A stretch of 64,000 bases of DNA from Oryza sativa Japonica Group (Eukaryota > Streptophyta > Magnoliopsida > Poales > Poaceae): the NCBI RefSeq assembly GCF_034140825.1, contig NC_089037.1, forward strand, positions 34,563,001 to 34,627,000, given 5' to 3'. Below the pieces are notes generated by a model. It was not told the DNA's origin. It worked only from the letters and a program-made list of their open reading frames with translations, and ran no database searches. Positions 53,185-63,571 of the stretch are shown piece by piece. The stretch's first letter is position 1. Each line of letters starts with the position of its first letter. Position numbers and translations under genes: made by a program.

Positions 53185-53526
53185 GATTTTAAACTTTCGA
53201 GAGGACGTACACTCGTTGTTTGCATGTAATTTAAATGGTTATAGAAAAAATAAAAAATTGAAAACATGTATTATCATATGGCATATCATTTCACAAACAT
53301 ACAAGTTTAAATTGAACTTCTACACTTTGCAAAAAAAAAAAAACAAACTACAACTAGTTAACACATGTTCACAATCAGTGTAAAAGTTAAATTTTACCTT
53401 ACATATTTGTGGATTGATGTATCGCATATTAATCTATGTTGTAGAACTTTTTTTAGTTTTTTTCATAACCATTTTAGTGACATGTAAACAACGAGGGGAC
53501 GTCCCCTCGAGAGTTTAAAATAGTTT
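53185..53526. mobile_element. MITE with ~45-bp inverted repeats, related to 1932-2199
   Basis: Left arm TTTTAAACTTTCGAGAGGAC… and the right arm, reversed, TTTTAAACTCTCGAGGGGAC… are imperfect inverted repeats continuing to CTCGTTGTTT-CATGT. The interior has TGAACTTCTACACTTTGCAA and CATAACCATTT, found also at about 2060 and 58300-58590. No coding capacity. Confidence 0.7.
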
Positions 53527-53620
53527 GTACATAGCATTGGGACAATGTAGCCGTCTTTCTTTCTCTCTCTGAACTCACATATCCTGTTCCTCTTATCACA
53601 TTACAACCATAAATACAATA

Positions 53621-53858
53621 CCGTGTCTCATGGTATGATGTCATTAACTTTTAAACAAGCCGTTTGATCATTTATCTAATTAAAAATATTATTTGTTGTA
53701 ACTTGTTTTATCATCTGAAATACTTTAACATGATTTATACTTTTTCATATTTTTTTAGAAGGGACTTTTTCATATTTACACTAAAATTTTAAATAAGATG
53801 GATAGTCATACGTAATATCCTAAAATCAATATCATTTTACACTAAAGATTGGAGGGAG
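53621..53858. mobile_element. Diverged Stowaway MITE
   Basis: Right end ACACTAAAGATTGGAGGGAG is followed by TA. The left end CCGTGTCTCATGGTATGATG, after TA, is a diverged partner. The interior contains CCGTTTGATCATTTATCT, typical of rice Stowaway copies. Confidence 0.6.
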
Positions 53859-54786
53859 TAATTAACTGTTGTTTGTTTGTCAGCTTCTAGAATATCTATT
53901 ATTTTATTGTTAACAGAGGTCAGAGGTGATTTGATCCAATATCCTCCATTTGCAAATTCCCAACACAGTAGCACACTATTATTCCTCTACCCTTCAAAGA
54001 AAGATGCCTGCCATCTTCCAAAGTTTGACAACATACAACACAACGATCTTCCTTGATTGTTATACCTCTTCTCTTCTTATTAATACATGAAAGTAATAAG
54101 GAGAAAGGGCCCTTATTATCTCTTTGCTCATGAAGTGTCAGTTTCTGATCAATATCGATGTGCTTCCCCCTCGAATAGTTTCGTTCACTATAGTTTCGAT
54201 ATCACCTTTGCCTTTTATTTTACCCTTGTGAGAAAAAAGTATGGTCACGGTGAGATTGTTTTCCTATACAAATTAAGGGATTAAAATTTCGGACCCCCTC
54301 CGGCAAGCAACTATCCTAGCCAATTTTTTTGAATTTTACCTTTTTTAACTTGCAAAATTAATTCAAATTCAGTAAAAAAATTGTTAGATTTTTAAATAAT
54401 TTCATACAAAAAGTTTCGAAAGTACCGAAATTCACTAATTTTCGGTTATTTAGGAAAGTGTAAACCCTGTTCCTACATTTTCACTCCTACTAGCTAGCAC
54501 GTGAAGAAAAGCATCATATGGTCCAAGAAAAAAAAATGCCACATACAACCCGACATCCGACGGATAGGATAGTTGGATGATGATGTGGATGGGCAGGCAG
54601 ATTCTTACTATACATGGTACTGTAGACTGTACAATTTGTTGCGAGATCCACCTCAACCTACAGGCTACAGCTACAAGAACCACCTGGAGCTTCAAATATT
54701 TAACATCGCGCGCCACATCCAAAGTCCAAACAGCCATGCACACTGGCACACACGCGCACACTGTGTTGCCAACGTGAAAGAAAGCC

Positions 54787-57196
54787 ATGGCTCCCCTCTC
54801 CCTCCTCCTCCGCTCCGGCGCGCGGCCTGCTTCGCTTCCCCTCCGTGTCGATGGCGCCGCCAGTCAGAGAATAGCTAGCCTAGCGGCGCCACCGCGTCGG
54901 CCGTGGATCGGCCGTGGCGTGGCGCTGCGGCTGCCGACGTCGGTCTCGGCCGTATCGGCGGCCGAGACCGAGACCGAGACGCCGCCGGTGGCCGAGGAGG
55001 TGCGGGCGCCGGCGGCAGGGGAGGAGCGGTTTGACTGGCTGGACCAGTGGTATCCCGTGGCTCCGGTGTGCGACCTCGACCCGCGCAAGCCGCACGGGAA
55101 GATGGTGCTGGGCCTCCGCGTCGTCGCGTGGTTCGACGGCGGCGGCGAGTGGCGCGTGGTGGACGACGCGTGCCCGCACCGCCTCGCGCCGCTGTCGGAG
55201 GGACGCGTCGACGGCAAGGGCCGCCTCCAGTGCGCCTACCATGGCTGGTGCTTCGATGGACATGGCTCCTGCCAGTTCATCCCCCAAGCTCCTGCCCTTG
55301 GCCCTCCCGTACTCTCCTTTGCTACATTCTCTTAACGATAAACTTTGTTTTCACGAACACATAAAAAGAATTACATGTCAATATATTAGAAGAAGCAGAG
55401 TTTTAGTTACACGCAACCGCCCCGAAAGACCCATTGCTAAGGGAAAGGGAAAAAAAAGAGAGAAAAAAAATAGATAACGGATGCTAAACACTGCTCCTAT
55501 ATTGGGAGGGTGAAGGCAGAGCCCCACTACTCTCGTCGATCTAATCTACATTCCCGCGTCGATCTCAAAGCAAAATTTCTCAGGATTATCGAGTTGTTGG
55601 ATGAATGGCAGGTGCACAAGAACAGCAAGGCGTGCGTGGCGTCGTACCCGAGCGTGGTACAGAACAACATCCTGTGGTTCTACCCGAGAACGGAGCCAGA
55701 GTACCGCGACGTGCTGCAGAGGAAGCGGCCGCCATACTTCCCAGATCTCGATGATCCGTCCTTCAACACCGTCTTCGGCGTCAGGGACTTCCCCTACGGG
55801 TACAGAAATGCTCAAGCCATTCTTCTCCGAAACGGACACATAGGCATGCAGCTTGATATACTATGCCGTGGCTCCATTGCAATGCAGGTACGACATGTTG
55901 GTGGAGAACCTCATGGACCCTGCTCACGTCCCCTACGCACACAAGGGGCTCTTCCCTCAGTTCCAAGACAAGGAAGATCCAGGCAGATATGTTCTATCTC
56001 ATCACATGATCAATCAATTTTCTACCCAAATTTTCTTCAGTTTAGTCATCTAGTGCCATTCTCCAATGCTCATATGCGTCGTCACTGATTCAGAACATTC
56101 ATCTCCTCTCCACAGTTGAGTTTGATCAGGAACGCGGCGGCCCGGTCAAGATGAAGATAGAGGAGGCCAACATCGACGGGTTCCTGTCAATCCAGGGGGA
56201 GAATTGGGGCCACTTCAGGTTCATCGCGCCGTGCACGATCAACCGGTCAGAGTTGCCCCTCGAGACACTGGCACGTATCAGCATCAGCCACCCTCTCGAT
56301 CCGTTGCATTATTCAGGCTAAAAAAACCGTCTAAAAAGTTCAGATTTTGATCAGGAGAAGCAGCAGCAGCAGCCTCAGGGGATGCTGGTGTTCTTGTGCA
56401 TCCCTGTGGCTCCTGGAAGGAGCAGGGTGATATGGGTGTTTCCACAGAGCGTCAGCGCCTGGCCTGACAAGTTCATACCACGGTGGCTTCACCACATGGT
56501 GACGAACACCGTTTTGGATTCGGATTTGTACCTCCTCCATATCGAGGTGACCCATTTCTTCAGATCAAACTGCCTTGATTATATGCCCATATGTGATATG
56601 TTCAGTCTTGACCTGACGAATTAATCCTTCTCCAGGAGCGCAATTTCGCGGCGGTTGGCGTTGATAAATGGCAGAAAGCTTGCTATGTTCCCACTTTATC
56701 TGACAACATGATCATCACCTTCAGAAACTGGTTCAGAAAGTACTGCAAGCATCAGGTTGGCTGGGCAACTCCAATGGTTAATCAGCTGCCAACAACTCCT
56801 ACCAAAGATCAGCTCATGGAGAGGTAGTATAGAAATCTGCTGATCTAGTGATCTTTACACTGATCTGAAACACAAAATTAACACAAGAGAATTCAGTGAC
56901 CATCAAAATTGGATTCTTGCGATGCCATCAACAGGTACTGGTCACATGTCATGCAGTGCACCAGCTGCAGCGCTGCACTGAAGTGGATGAGGGCGATGGA
57001 GGTCGCACTGCAGGTGGCGTCGGTCGCCGTCGTCGGGTTCCTCGCCGCCGGCAAGGGGACGACGGTGGTCACGTCGGCGGTTCAGAGAGCCGCCGTCGTG
57101 GCTGCGGCCGCGCTGTGCTTCGCTGCCTCCCGCTGGCTCGCCAACTTCATCGAGAAAAGCTTCTACTTCCAGGACTATGTCCATGCTTACAAGTGA
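54787..57196 (+). CDS. Rieske non-heme oxygenase B, PAO/PTC52-like, 7 exons
   Basis: The second copy of the plastid Rieske oxygenase. Exons: 54787-55308, 55612-55799, 55888-55986, 56114-56274, 56344-56546, 56636-56823 and 56935-57196, giving 540 residues. A transit-peptide-like N-terminus (about 1-70) precedes [18 protein letters not shown]. The Rieske ligands are C129/H131 and C149/H152. The iron site [10 protein letters not shown] is intact, as are the C-terminal CTSC and two membrane segments. Intron 1 is long (303 bases) and intron 4 only 69. Intron 3 (55987-56113) again reads ATATGT…AC. Intron 4 here has GT-AG borders but interrupts the codon after its first base, unlike A and C (phase 0). 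The linker before FLCIPV is Gln-rich (QQQQPQ) where A and C are Lys-rich. All key residues are present, so it is probably active. Confidence 0.9.
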
Positions 57197-57622
57197 TCGA
57201 TGTGCCCAGTAAACTCTGTGAGTTTTAATGCTGTGGAAAATAAATTTGGTCGATCGATCGGCGTCCAACGAAAAAGAAAAAAAAAACCACATATGTAAAA
57301 CTCTAAATCTGGCCGTGTGTATTCACCTTATGATCTTATGATGTAGAGGCCGGACGCTGCCCATTATCTAAAAAAAAATGTAAAACTCTATATTTGTTTG
57401 CATGGGGAATGGAGCGTCTGTATCAGTGTTCCCACTAAAATTGTTTTTTCTTTTCACATTTCGATGCATTATTGGAAGTAAAATAAGACATGAAAGTTGC
57501 AGATAACCACTGAACTAAAAATTTAGAACCGTTTTTGTTGACCCGATGCTTTGGTTTCTTTCATGATTTAACATAGATATGTGAAATGGGTGATGCTTTT
57601 GATTGAGAGAACTTACCTGCAA

Positions 57623-57720
57623 ACGTTTGGTTTTATTCGATCTTCTCTTGATTGAACTCTAATTTAGTCTGACGTTTGATTTTATTCGATCTTCTTTTGA
57701 TTGAACTCTAATTTAGTCTG
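57623..57720. repeat. 49-bp tandem duplication, nearly perfect
   Basis: 57623-57671 and 57672-57720 share ACGTTTG-TTTTATTCGATC through CTAATTTAGTCTG with only a few substitutions. Confidence 0.85.
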
Positions 57721-58059
57721 ACCAGTTTGTTATTATGCACTCTTCCTTTTCATTGCTGATGTATGTTTTCTTATAAAAAAAAATCTAAATCGCCTTTGTG
57801 TCTTCGGCAGCACACGTGTCGGAGAAACGAAGACGCTGGATGTTGAGTGGGCTTAGGGGAGGCCTAGAATGAAAACGACTGAGCGTAGTCTCGTTTTCGA
57901 AAAGTCTCTCCCCGTTATTTATACGGAACTGCTAGATGACTGTCAAAAAAAAATTTTGGCCGTCAATTCCGCTCTAAGATTTGTGCTGAGATATTTTACT
58001 ATTGGATCTAAACCCTTTTTTTACAAGCTAGTCCCATCATCGCATGTTTATGGTAGATT

Positions 58060-58180
58060 TGTTCAAGTTACATCTAAGTTATATTCCAATTACATGCTAG
58101 TTACATCGTAGTTACACTATAATTACATTATAATTACATTGTAACTACAGTGTAACTACATTATAACTACATTGTTATCT
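58060..58180. repeat. Degenerate short tandem repeat (TAGTTACAT-like)
   Basis: About ten imperfect 10-13-base units of the form (A/T)AGTTACATTGTA. Purely AT-rich, with no coding meaning. Confidence 0.6.
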
Positions 58181-58289
58181 CTATATAAATTAGATATAAA
58201 GTTATATATATTATTTTAATACATATATATAAGTTATTATTATTATAGTATAGTTCTAGTGAAATTATATACTATAGTTAGATTTGAAA

Positions 58290-58600
58290 GTTTTCCCCTC
58301 AAAAAACACTCGACATTTTTTTTAGCTAGTCTATGTCATCTAATTGGTTATGGAAAAAATAAAGAAAAATAACAAGATAGATTAATATATGATATATCAC
58401 TGGACGCATATGCAAGTTAAAAATCAACTCTACGAGTTGCAAAAACAGACAAATTAAACTATGTCTACGTTTAAATTTGTATTTTTCGTTGCAACTTGTA
58501 GAAGTTAAATTTGAACCTGCATGTGTTGTGAAAAATGATTTATTCCATATTAATCTATCTAGTTGTTCATAACCATTTGGATGATATATAAATAATGAAG
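58290..58600. mobile_element. Diverged MITE, third member of the 1932/53185 family
   Basis: The interior has GGTTATGGAAAAAATAAAG, AACTCTACGAGTTGCAA, CAACTTGTAGAAGTTAAAT and TTCATAACCATTTGGATGA, matching the other two copies. The ends are too diverged to place exactly. Confidence 0.45.
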
Positions 58601-59026
58601 GTCCAAAGAGATCGTTTTGCTTTACTCTAGTGCAGGTCCAAAGAGATCGTTTTGTTCGTTGACAAGTTGTCCTAGAAAAATAGCTAATATTTTATTAATC
58701 ATACGCTAATGAGTCACTATGTTTTGCATGCGGAAGGTATCTATTAGTTCCCAACTCAGTTTGCCAACACAATCTAAAATATGTTTGCGTTTTCCAAAAA
58801 GAATTGTACTATTTTAAGTTTGTAATCTAGTTATTATAGAAATCATTTGCACGCAACACATGGATAGCTAAAAAATAGGTATACATACAGAAATAAAAGA
58901 TAGCATGATTCCTCTTATGGACCCTACGAAACAATATTACCCACTGTAGCACGTTTCATTCGGCCATGGTCTGCGTAACCACTTTAAAAAAGATGTCCCG
59001 CGCTTAAGCTCCCCCTCGGAAGCGCC

Positions 59027-62000
59027 ATGGCTCCGGTCTCCCTTCCCCTGCTCTCCCGCGCTCGCCCTCCTCTCCTGCTCCGCGACGCCGGCGTCAAGCT
59101 GAGCACGGTCAGGCTACCTCCTCCATGGCGCCAACAGTGGAAACACACCAGCGGCGAGCGGCGGCGACGGCTATCAATGCCGGCGTCGGCCGTGGCGGCC
59201 GAGACGCCGCCGCCACACGCGCGCGCCGAGGAGGAGGAGGAGGCCGCCCCGGCCGTGGGCGGCGGCGAGGAGGGGCGGTTCGAGTGGCTGGACCAGTGGT
59301 ATCCCGTGGCTCCGGTGTGCGACCTCGACCCGCGCAAGCCGCACGGGAAGATGGTGATGGGCCTCCGCGTCGTCGCGTGGTTCGACGGCGGCGGCGGCGG
59401 CGAGTGGCGCGTGGTGGACGACGCGTGCCCGCACCGCCTCGCGCCGCTGTCGGAGGGGCGCGTCGACGGCAAGGGCCGCCTCCAGTGCGCCTACCATGGC
59501 TGGTGCTTCGATGGCCACGGCTCCTGCCAGTTCATCCCCCAGGCCCCCGCCCTCGGCCCTCCTGTAAAACAAATCAAAACAAAATTTAAAAAAACAGCAA
59601 CATTTTCTGAAGATTAACCGAGTTCTTGGATCAATTAATGGCAGGTGCACAAGAACAGCAAGGCGTGCGTGGCGTCGTACCCGAGCGTGGTGCAGAACAA
59701 CATCCTGTGGTTCTACCCGAGGTCGGAGCCGGAGTACAAGGAGATCCTGCAGAGGAAGCGGCCGCCGTACTTCCCAGACCTCGATGACCCGTCCTTCAAC
59801 ACAGTCTTCGGCGTCAGGGACCTCTTCTACGGGTACAGAAATCTCCAAGCATTTCTCCTAAATCTTAATTTCTTGCTCCCCCATTAGCATGGCAGCTCGA
59901 TCATTCGCTTAGGGGAAAATATGTAGTTGCAAAGCCTATATATAGTGAAAATTTGAAAACTACCGTTGGACCGAAAAATGGACATCTGGAATTCATCTAT
60001 GTCACCATGAGTTAAAATTCGACGTCTAAGTTAAAACGTGCTACATGAGTTAAAATCTTAAAATTTTACTAGGAGTTAAATTTTAACTCATGAGTGAATC
60101 TGCGAGTAAAATTTTTATCCGTGATGACGTGGACAAATCTCATACGTTTATTTTTCGAACCAACTATTACTTTCAGGTTTCCACTGCATTTCCACCACAT
60201 ATTTTACCTTGCTTAGCTAGCTCCATTGTAATGTAGGTACGACGTGTTGGTGGAGAATCTTATGGACCCTGCTCATGTCCCATACGCGCACAAGGGGCTG
60301 ATGCCCATACAGAACAAAGAAGATCCAGGCAGATATGTTCATCATCTATCATGACATGATCAGTTTTAATTCTTCAGTCTACTGCACGCATGAACATGCT
60401 ACTGAGCTAGTGCCATTTTGTAATGTTCCGGCTGCACCTACCACTGATAGTGTTCAACTGTTCATCTCCTCTCCACAGTTGAGTCCGATCAGGAAGGAGG
60501 CTACCCGGTCAAGATTAGGACGGAGCAGGCAAAGATCGACGGCTTCCTGTCGGTACAGGAGGATGACGTATGCTACATGAAGTTTGATGCGCCCTGCACG
60601 CTCTATGGCAAGCCCTTTCGCACCAAAGAACCACAGGTATCTGCCCCCTAGCACCCTCTTACTTTGCCATTACGGAGCAAAGAAGAAATACTAGAGGAGG
60701 CTAAATAAACTAGATGAAGTTTTGGGTAATTTTAGAGATTTTTTACTGTCTTTAAGGTTGTGCAGTACCAAATCGTGACCGTTGATCTGGCAACATCCTA
60801 CGGTCAAAAATCGTCGGTACCATGAGGTACCGCACCTACCCATTGAAACGGTACCGTGGGTGGGAGGGCAGTTTTGTACTTTCGTCTTTATTCCGCGTCA
60901 CGCACGCACGCGGCATCTCTTCCTCCTCCGTCTCTGCATCTCACAGGGCAGGAGCAGCGTTGAACTAACCGGCGGCGAGAGATGGCGGCGGGAGCAGGGG
61001 CATATAGGTCCCGAACCCTAGATCGGAAACCCGGCGGCGGCCCAGATCGGCGATGGGTGGCGGGAGGACCAGGATAGCTGCAACGTCGGGAGCTTGATGA
61101 TGGTTGCGGCGACGATTCATCGGCGACGGCGGCCACGGCGATGGTTGCGGCGGTGATTCGTCGGAAGCTCGATGTGACGGTGGCCGCGGCGAACTTGATG
61201 CGACGTCGGCACGGAGATGCGGCAAAGGGAAGAGAGGGGAAGAGGGTAAGGCCGGCGATGGTTGCAGCGGCCATTCATCGGGAGCTCGACGATGGTTACG
61301 GCGGCGATTCGTCGGAAGCTCGACGCGATGGCTGCCGCTGCGGACTCGATGCGACGCGACGCGACGGCGGCCACGGCGGACTCGATGGCGGACTCGATGC
61401 GACGTGGCGGCGGCAGTGGCGGACTCGATGCGACGTGACGGCGGCCGCGGCGGACTCGATGCGACGTGACGGCGGCCGCGGCGGACTCGATGCGACGCGA
61501 CGGCGGCAGCAGCGGACTCGATGCGACGCCGGCACGGAGATGTGGCAAAGATTTGGAGAAGACGAGAGATTCATTCATTCATGGCACGTCGCCGACGAGT
61601 ATCTTGTCGCCCTCGTCGTCACGAGCGTGTACTCGCCAGACGCCGCTGCCGCTGTCGAGGAGCCCGGCAATCGCCTCCTCGCCTCCTCCCATGCAGCTCT
61701 TGCCGCCGCCAGCGGCGGACATGGTTGGGTCCCTTTGAGCCACCACGAGCAAGCAAGCAAAACGCCATCAAGAGGGTGAGGGATTAGCGCCACCCTAAAT
61801 TTATTTAGCCCCATCATACCCCTTCTAAATCAACGGTTAGATTATATTGGTACCTCATGGTACCTCCTCAAGGATGGGAAAGATGTTCGTAATTTTATCA
61901 TCATTGAAAAAGTATCAGGATGTAAAATTAAGGGGATTTAGTGGAGGCTCCTAAAGTATCAATACGGGTAGTGGGGGCTTGAGCCCTCACCACCCCCATG

Positions 62001-63432
62001 GCACATCTGTCCCTAGTTCAAGGCTTGAAGATCAAATAATCGTATTAAATGGTTAGATTTTGTGTAGATTGATCAGGGCAAGGAGAAAAAGAAGAAGAAG
62101 CAACCTGAGGCGATGACGGTGTTCTTGTGCGTCCCGGTGGCTCCGGGAAGAAGCAGGTTGATATGGGCGTTCCCGCGGAATGTTGATGCGTGGCTCGACA
62201 ATATAATACCACGGTGGTTGTACCACATTGTGACGAACATCGTCTTGGATTCAGATTCCTACCTCCTCCATATTGAGGTGACCTATTTGTTTAGCTCAAG
62301 CTGAATGATTCATGATAAAACTAGCATATTGTCCATGCATTGTGACAGATTTTTTACTTTTTTTTAAAAAAAAATAACATTATCATCAATCCGTTTTTCC
62401 ATCTCATTCTGCATATCTTATCTATTTTTCTATTCATGTATCTTTCAGCTAATAGGTAGACCATTTGGTCCCACACTCTTTTTTTTTTGAACTTCAAAAA
62501 TCAGGAAGTTAATGGTGAGGGTGGTGGCAGATTCACAATTCATCACAAGATTTTTTTAAGAGCAATTTTACGGTTCATAAGAAGGTACCATGATGTAAAA
62601 AAATTTAGTATAAAATTTGGTATCTCTTGGTACCTAGTTACTATGAGGTACCAAATTTATAATAGAAAAAGTGGTACCTCATGATATCTTCTTAAGAACT
62701 ATAAAATTTCTCTTTTTTTAAAAGAGTACATTTTTAGATAACGGAAATGGATTACATATCCGGTTTCTATTCTAAGACACACAGAAGGCGATGTGAGCTA
62801 TTATGCCTGCTGACTTACTATGCCCATATATATGTTTTGACCTGAAGATTTTCATTCTCTAGGAGCGCAACTTCGCCACGGTTGGCCTTGATAACTGGCA
62901 CAAAGCTTGTTATGTGCCCACATCATCTGACAACATGGTCATCACCTTCAGAAACTGGTTCAGAAAGTACTGTAAGCATCAGATCGGCTGGGCAACCCCA
63001 ATGGCTAATCAGCTGCCACCAACTCCTACCAAAGATCAGGTCTTGGAGAGGTGATAAGTTGATCTTCACACTGACCCGAAACACGTTACAAGATCAGCTT
63101 CATCGAAAATTTTCATTCAGAATTTGTGGGCTGCTGTGATGCTGATCAATTAATTCTCTGGTGCCATCAACAGGTACAGGTCGCATGTCATGCAGTGCAC
63201 GAGCTGCAGCGCTGCACTGAAGAAGATGAAGGCGCTGGAGGTCGCCCTGCAGGTGGCGTCGGTCGCCATCGTCGGATTCCTCGCCGTCGCCAAGGGGAGT
63301 CTAGCACCGTCGGTTGTCCGGCGAGCCGCCGCCGTGTCTACCGCCGTGCTGTGCTTCGCCGCCTCCCGCTGGCTCGCGAGCTTCATTGAGAAGAGCTTCT
63401 ACTTCCAGGACTACGTCCATGCTTACAAGTGA
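59027..63432 (+). CDS. Rieske non-heme oxygenase C, PAO/PTC52-like, 7 exons
   Basis: The third and longest copy. Exons: 59027-59563, 59645-59832, 60237-60332, 60477-60636, 62068-62277, 62863-63050 and 63174-63432, giving 545 residues. The N-terminal ~80 residues are Arg/Ser/Ala-rich then acidic (EEEEEAA), fitting a transit peptide and linker. The Rieske ligands are C134/H136 and C154/H157. [10 protein letters not shown] and the C-terminal CTSC are intact. Intron 3 (60333-60476) reads ATATGT…AC as in A and B. Intron 4 (60637-62067) is 1,431 bases because of an inserted GC-rich element. Intron 5 (62278-62862) holds a MITE. Exon 1 follows gene B almost base for base, while exon 2's centre and exons 5-7 follow gene A, suggesting gene conversion. 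Phe replaces Pro just before the exon-2 end (DLFYG), and YWSH is YRSH in exon 7. Function is inferred from the family only. Confidence 0.88.
60755..61870. mobile_element. GC-rich, Pack-MULE-like insertion in Rieske gene C intron 4
   Basis: Imperfect inverted ends: the left reads GTACCAAAT…ACCGTTGAT (60765-60786), and the right, reversed, GGTACCAAT…ACCGTTGAT. The palindrome-like GGTACCATGAGGTACC occurs inside the left end (60816-60831) and, reversed, at the right end (61849-61864). The ~900-base centre is strongly GC-rich, with stacked repeats and many overlapping open frames but no recognisable domain. That layout, AT-rich inverted ends around GC-rich filling, is typical of rice Mutator-type elements carrying captured sequence. 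Exact ends and the target duplication were not resolved. Confidence 0.5.
61389..61530. repeat. 31-bp GC-rich minisatellite inside the insertion
   Basis: The core CGGACTCGATGCGACG starts at 61420, 61451, 61482 and 61513, exactly 31 bases apart. A near copy is at 61389 and irregular ones at 61341 and 61377. The units differ mainly at CGTGAC versus CGCGAC. Confidence 0.85.
62558..62714. mobile_element. MITE in Rieske gene C intron 5
   Basis: A ~157-base element with ~27-base imperfect inverted ends: left AAGAGCAATTTTACGGTTC, right, reversed, AAGAGAAATTTTATAGTTC. Both continue into AAGAAG-TA-CATGA. GGTACC motifs recall the large insertion in intron 4 of the same gene, so the two may be related. 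It lies in a T-rich target. Confidence 0.75.
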
Positions 63433-63497
63433 CAGTGTCTAAGAAAATCTGGGAGTGGAGTTCGATCCCTATATATGCTAGCTTACAAAAGAAAAAC

Positions 63498-63500
63498 AAG

Positions 63501-63570
<70 letters not shown>
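63498..63570 (+). repeat. (TATC)n microsatellite, ~18 units
   Basis: An essentially perfect run of the tetranucleotide TATC/CTAT immediately downstream of Rieske gene C. Runs of this length are usually length-variable between accessions. Confidence 0.97.

Positions 63571-63571
<1 letters not shown>

Larger units (their letters stand above)
50584..54786. other. Spacer between Rieske genes A and B
   Basis: Contains a MITE fragment (about 50790-50965), a Stowaway end near 51262, a minus-strand LINE tail (52727-53060), an inverted-repeat MITE (about 53185-53526) and a Stowaway (53621-53858). The region 52130-52450 is more GC-balanced, with no identified gene. The rest is AT-rich. Confidence 0.45.
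57197..59026. other. Spacer between Rieske genes B and C
   Basis: Holds a 49-bp tandem duplication (57623-57720), a run of ~12-base AGTTACAT-like repeats (about 58060-58180), a MITE-like inverted region (about 58290-58600) and a short direct repeat near 58601-58655. I see no gene. Confidence 0.45.

Noticed and set aside
49339-60476. U12-type (minor spliceosome) explanation for the AT-AC introns
   Set aside because: The donors read ATATGTTC rather than ATATCCTT, and I see no TTCCTTAAC-like branch site near the 3' ends.
61104-61779. Long open frames on both strands in the Rieske C intron
   Set aside because: They come from GC-rich tandem repeats whose 31-base period shifts frame, and they encode only Arg/Ala/Ser/Pro-rich low-complexity sequence.
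63498-63570. CRISPR-like array
   Set aside because: The repeat is a simple TATC microsatellite with no spacers, in a plant genome.
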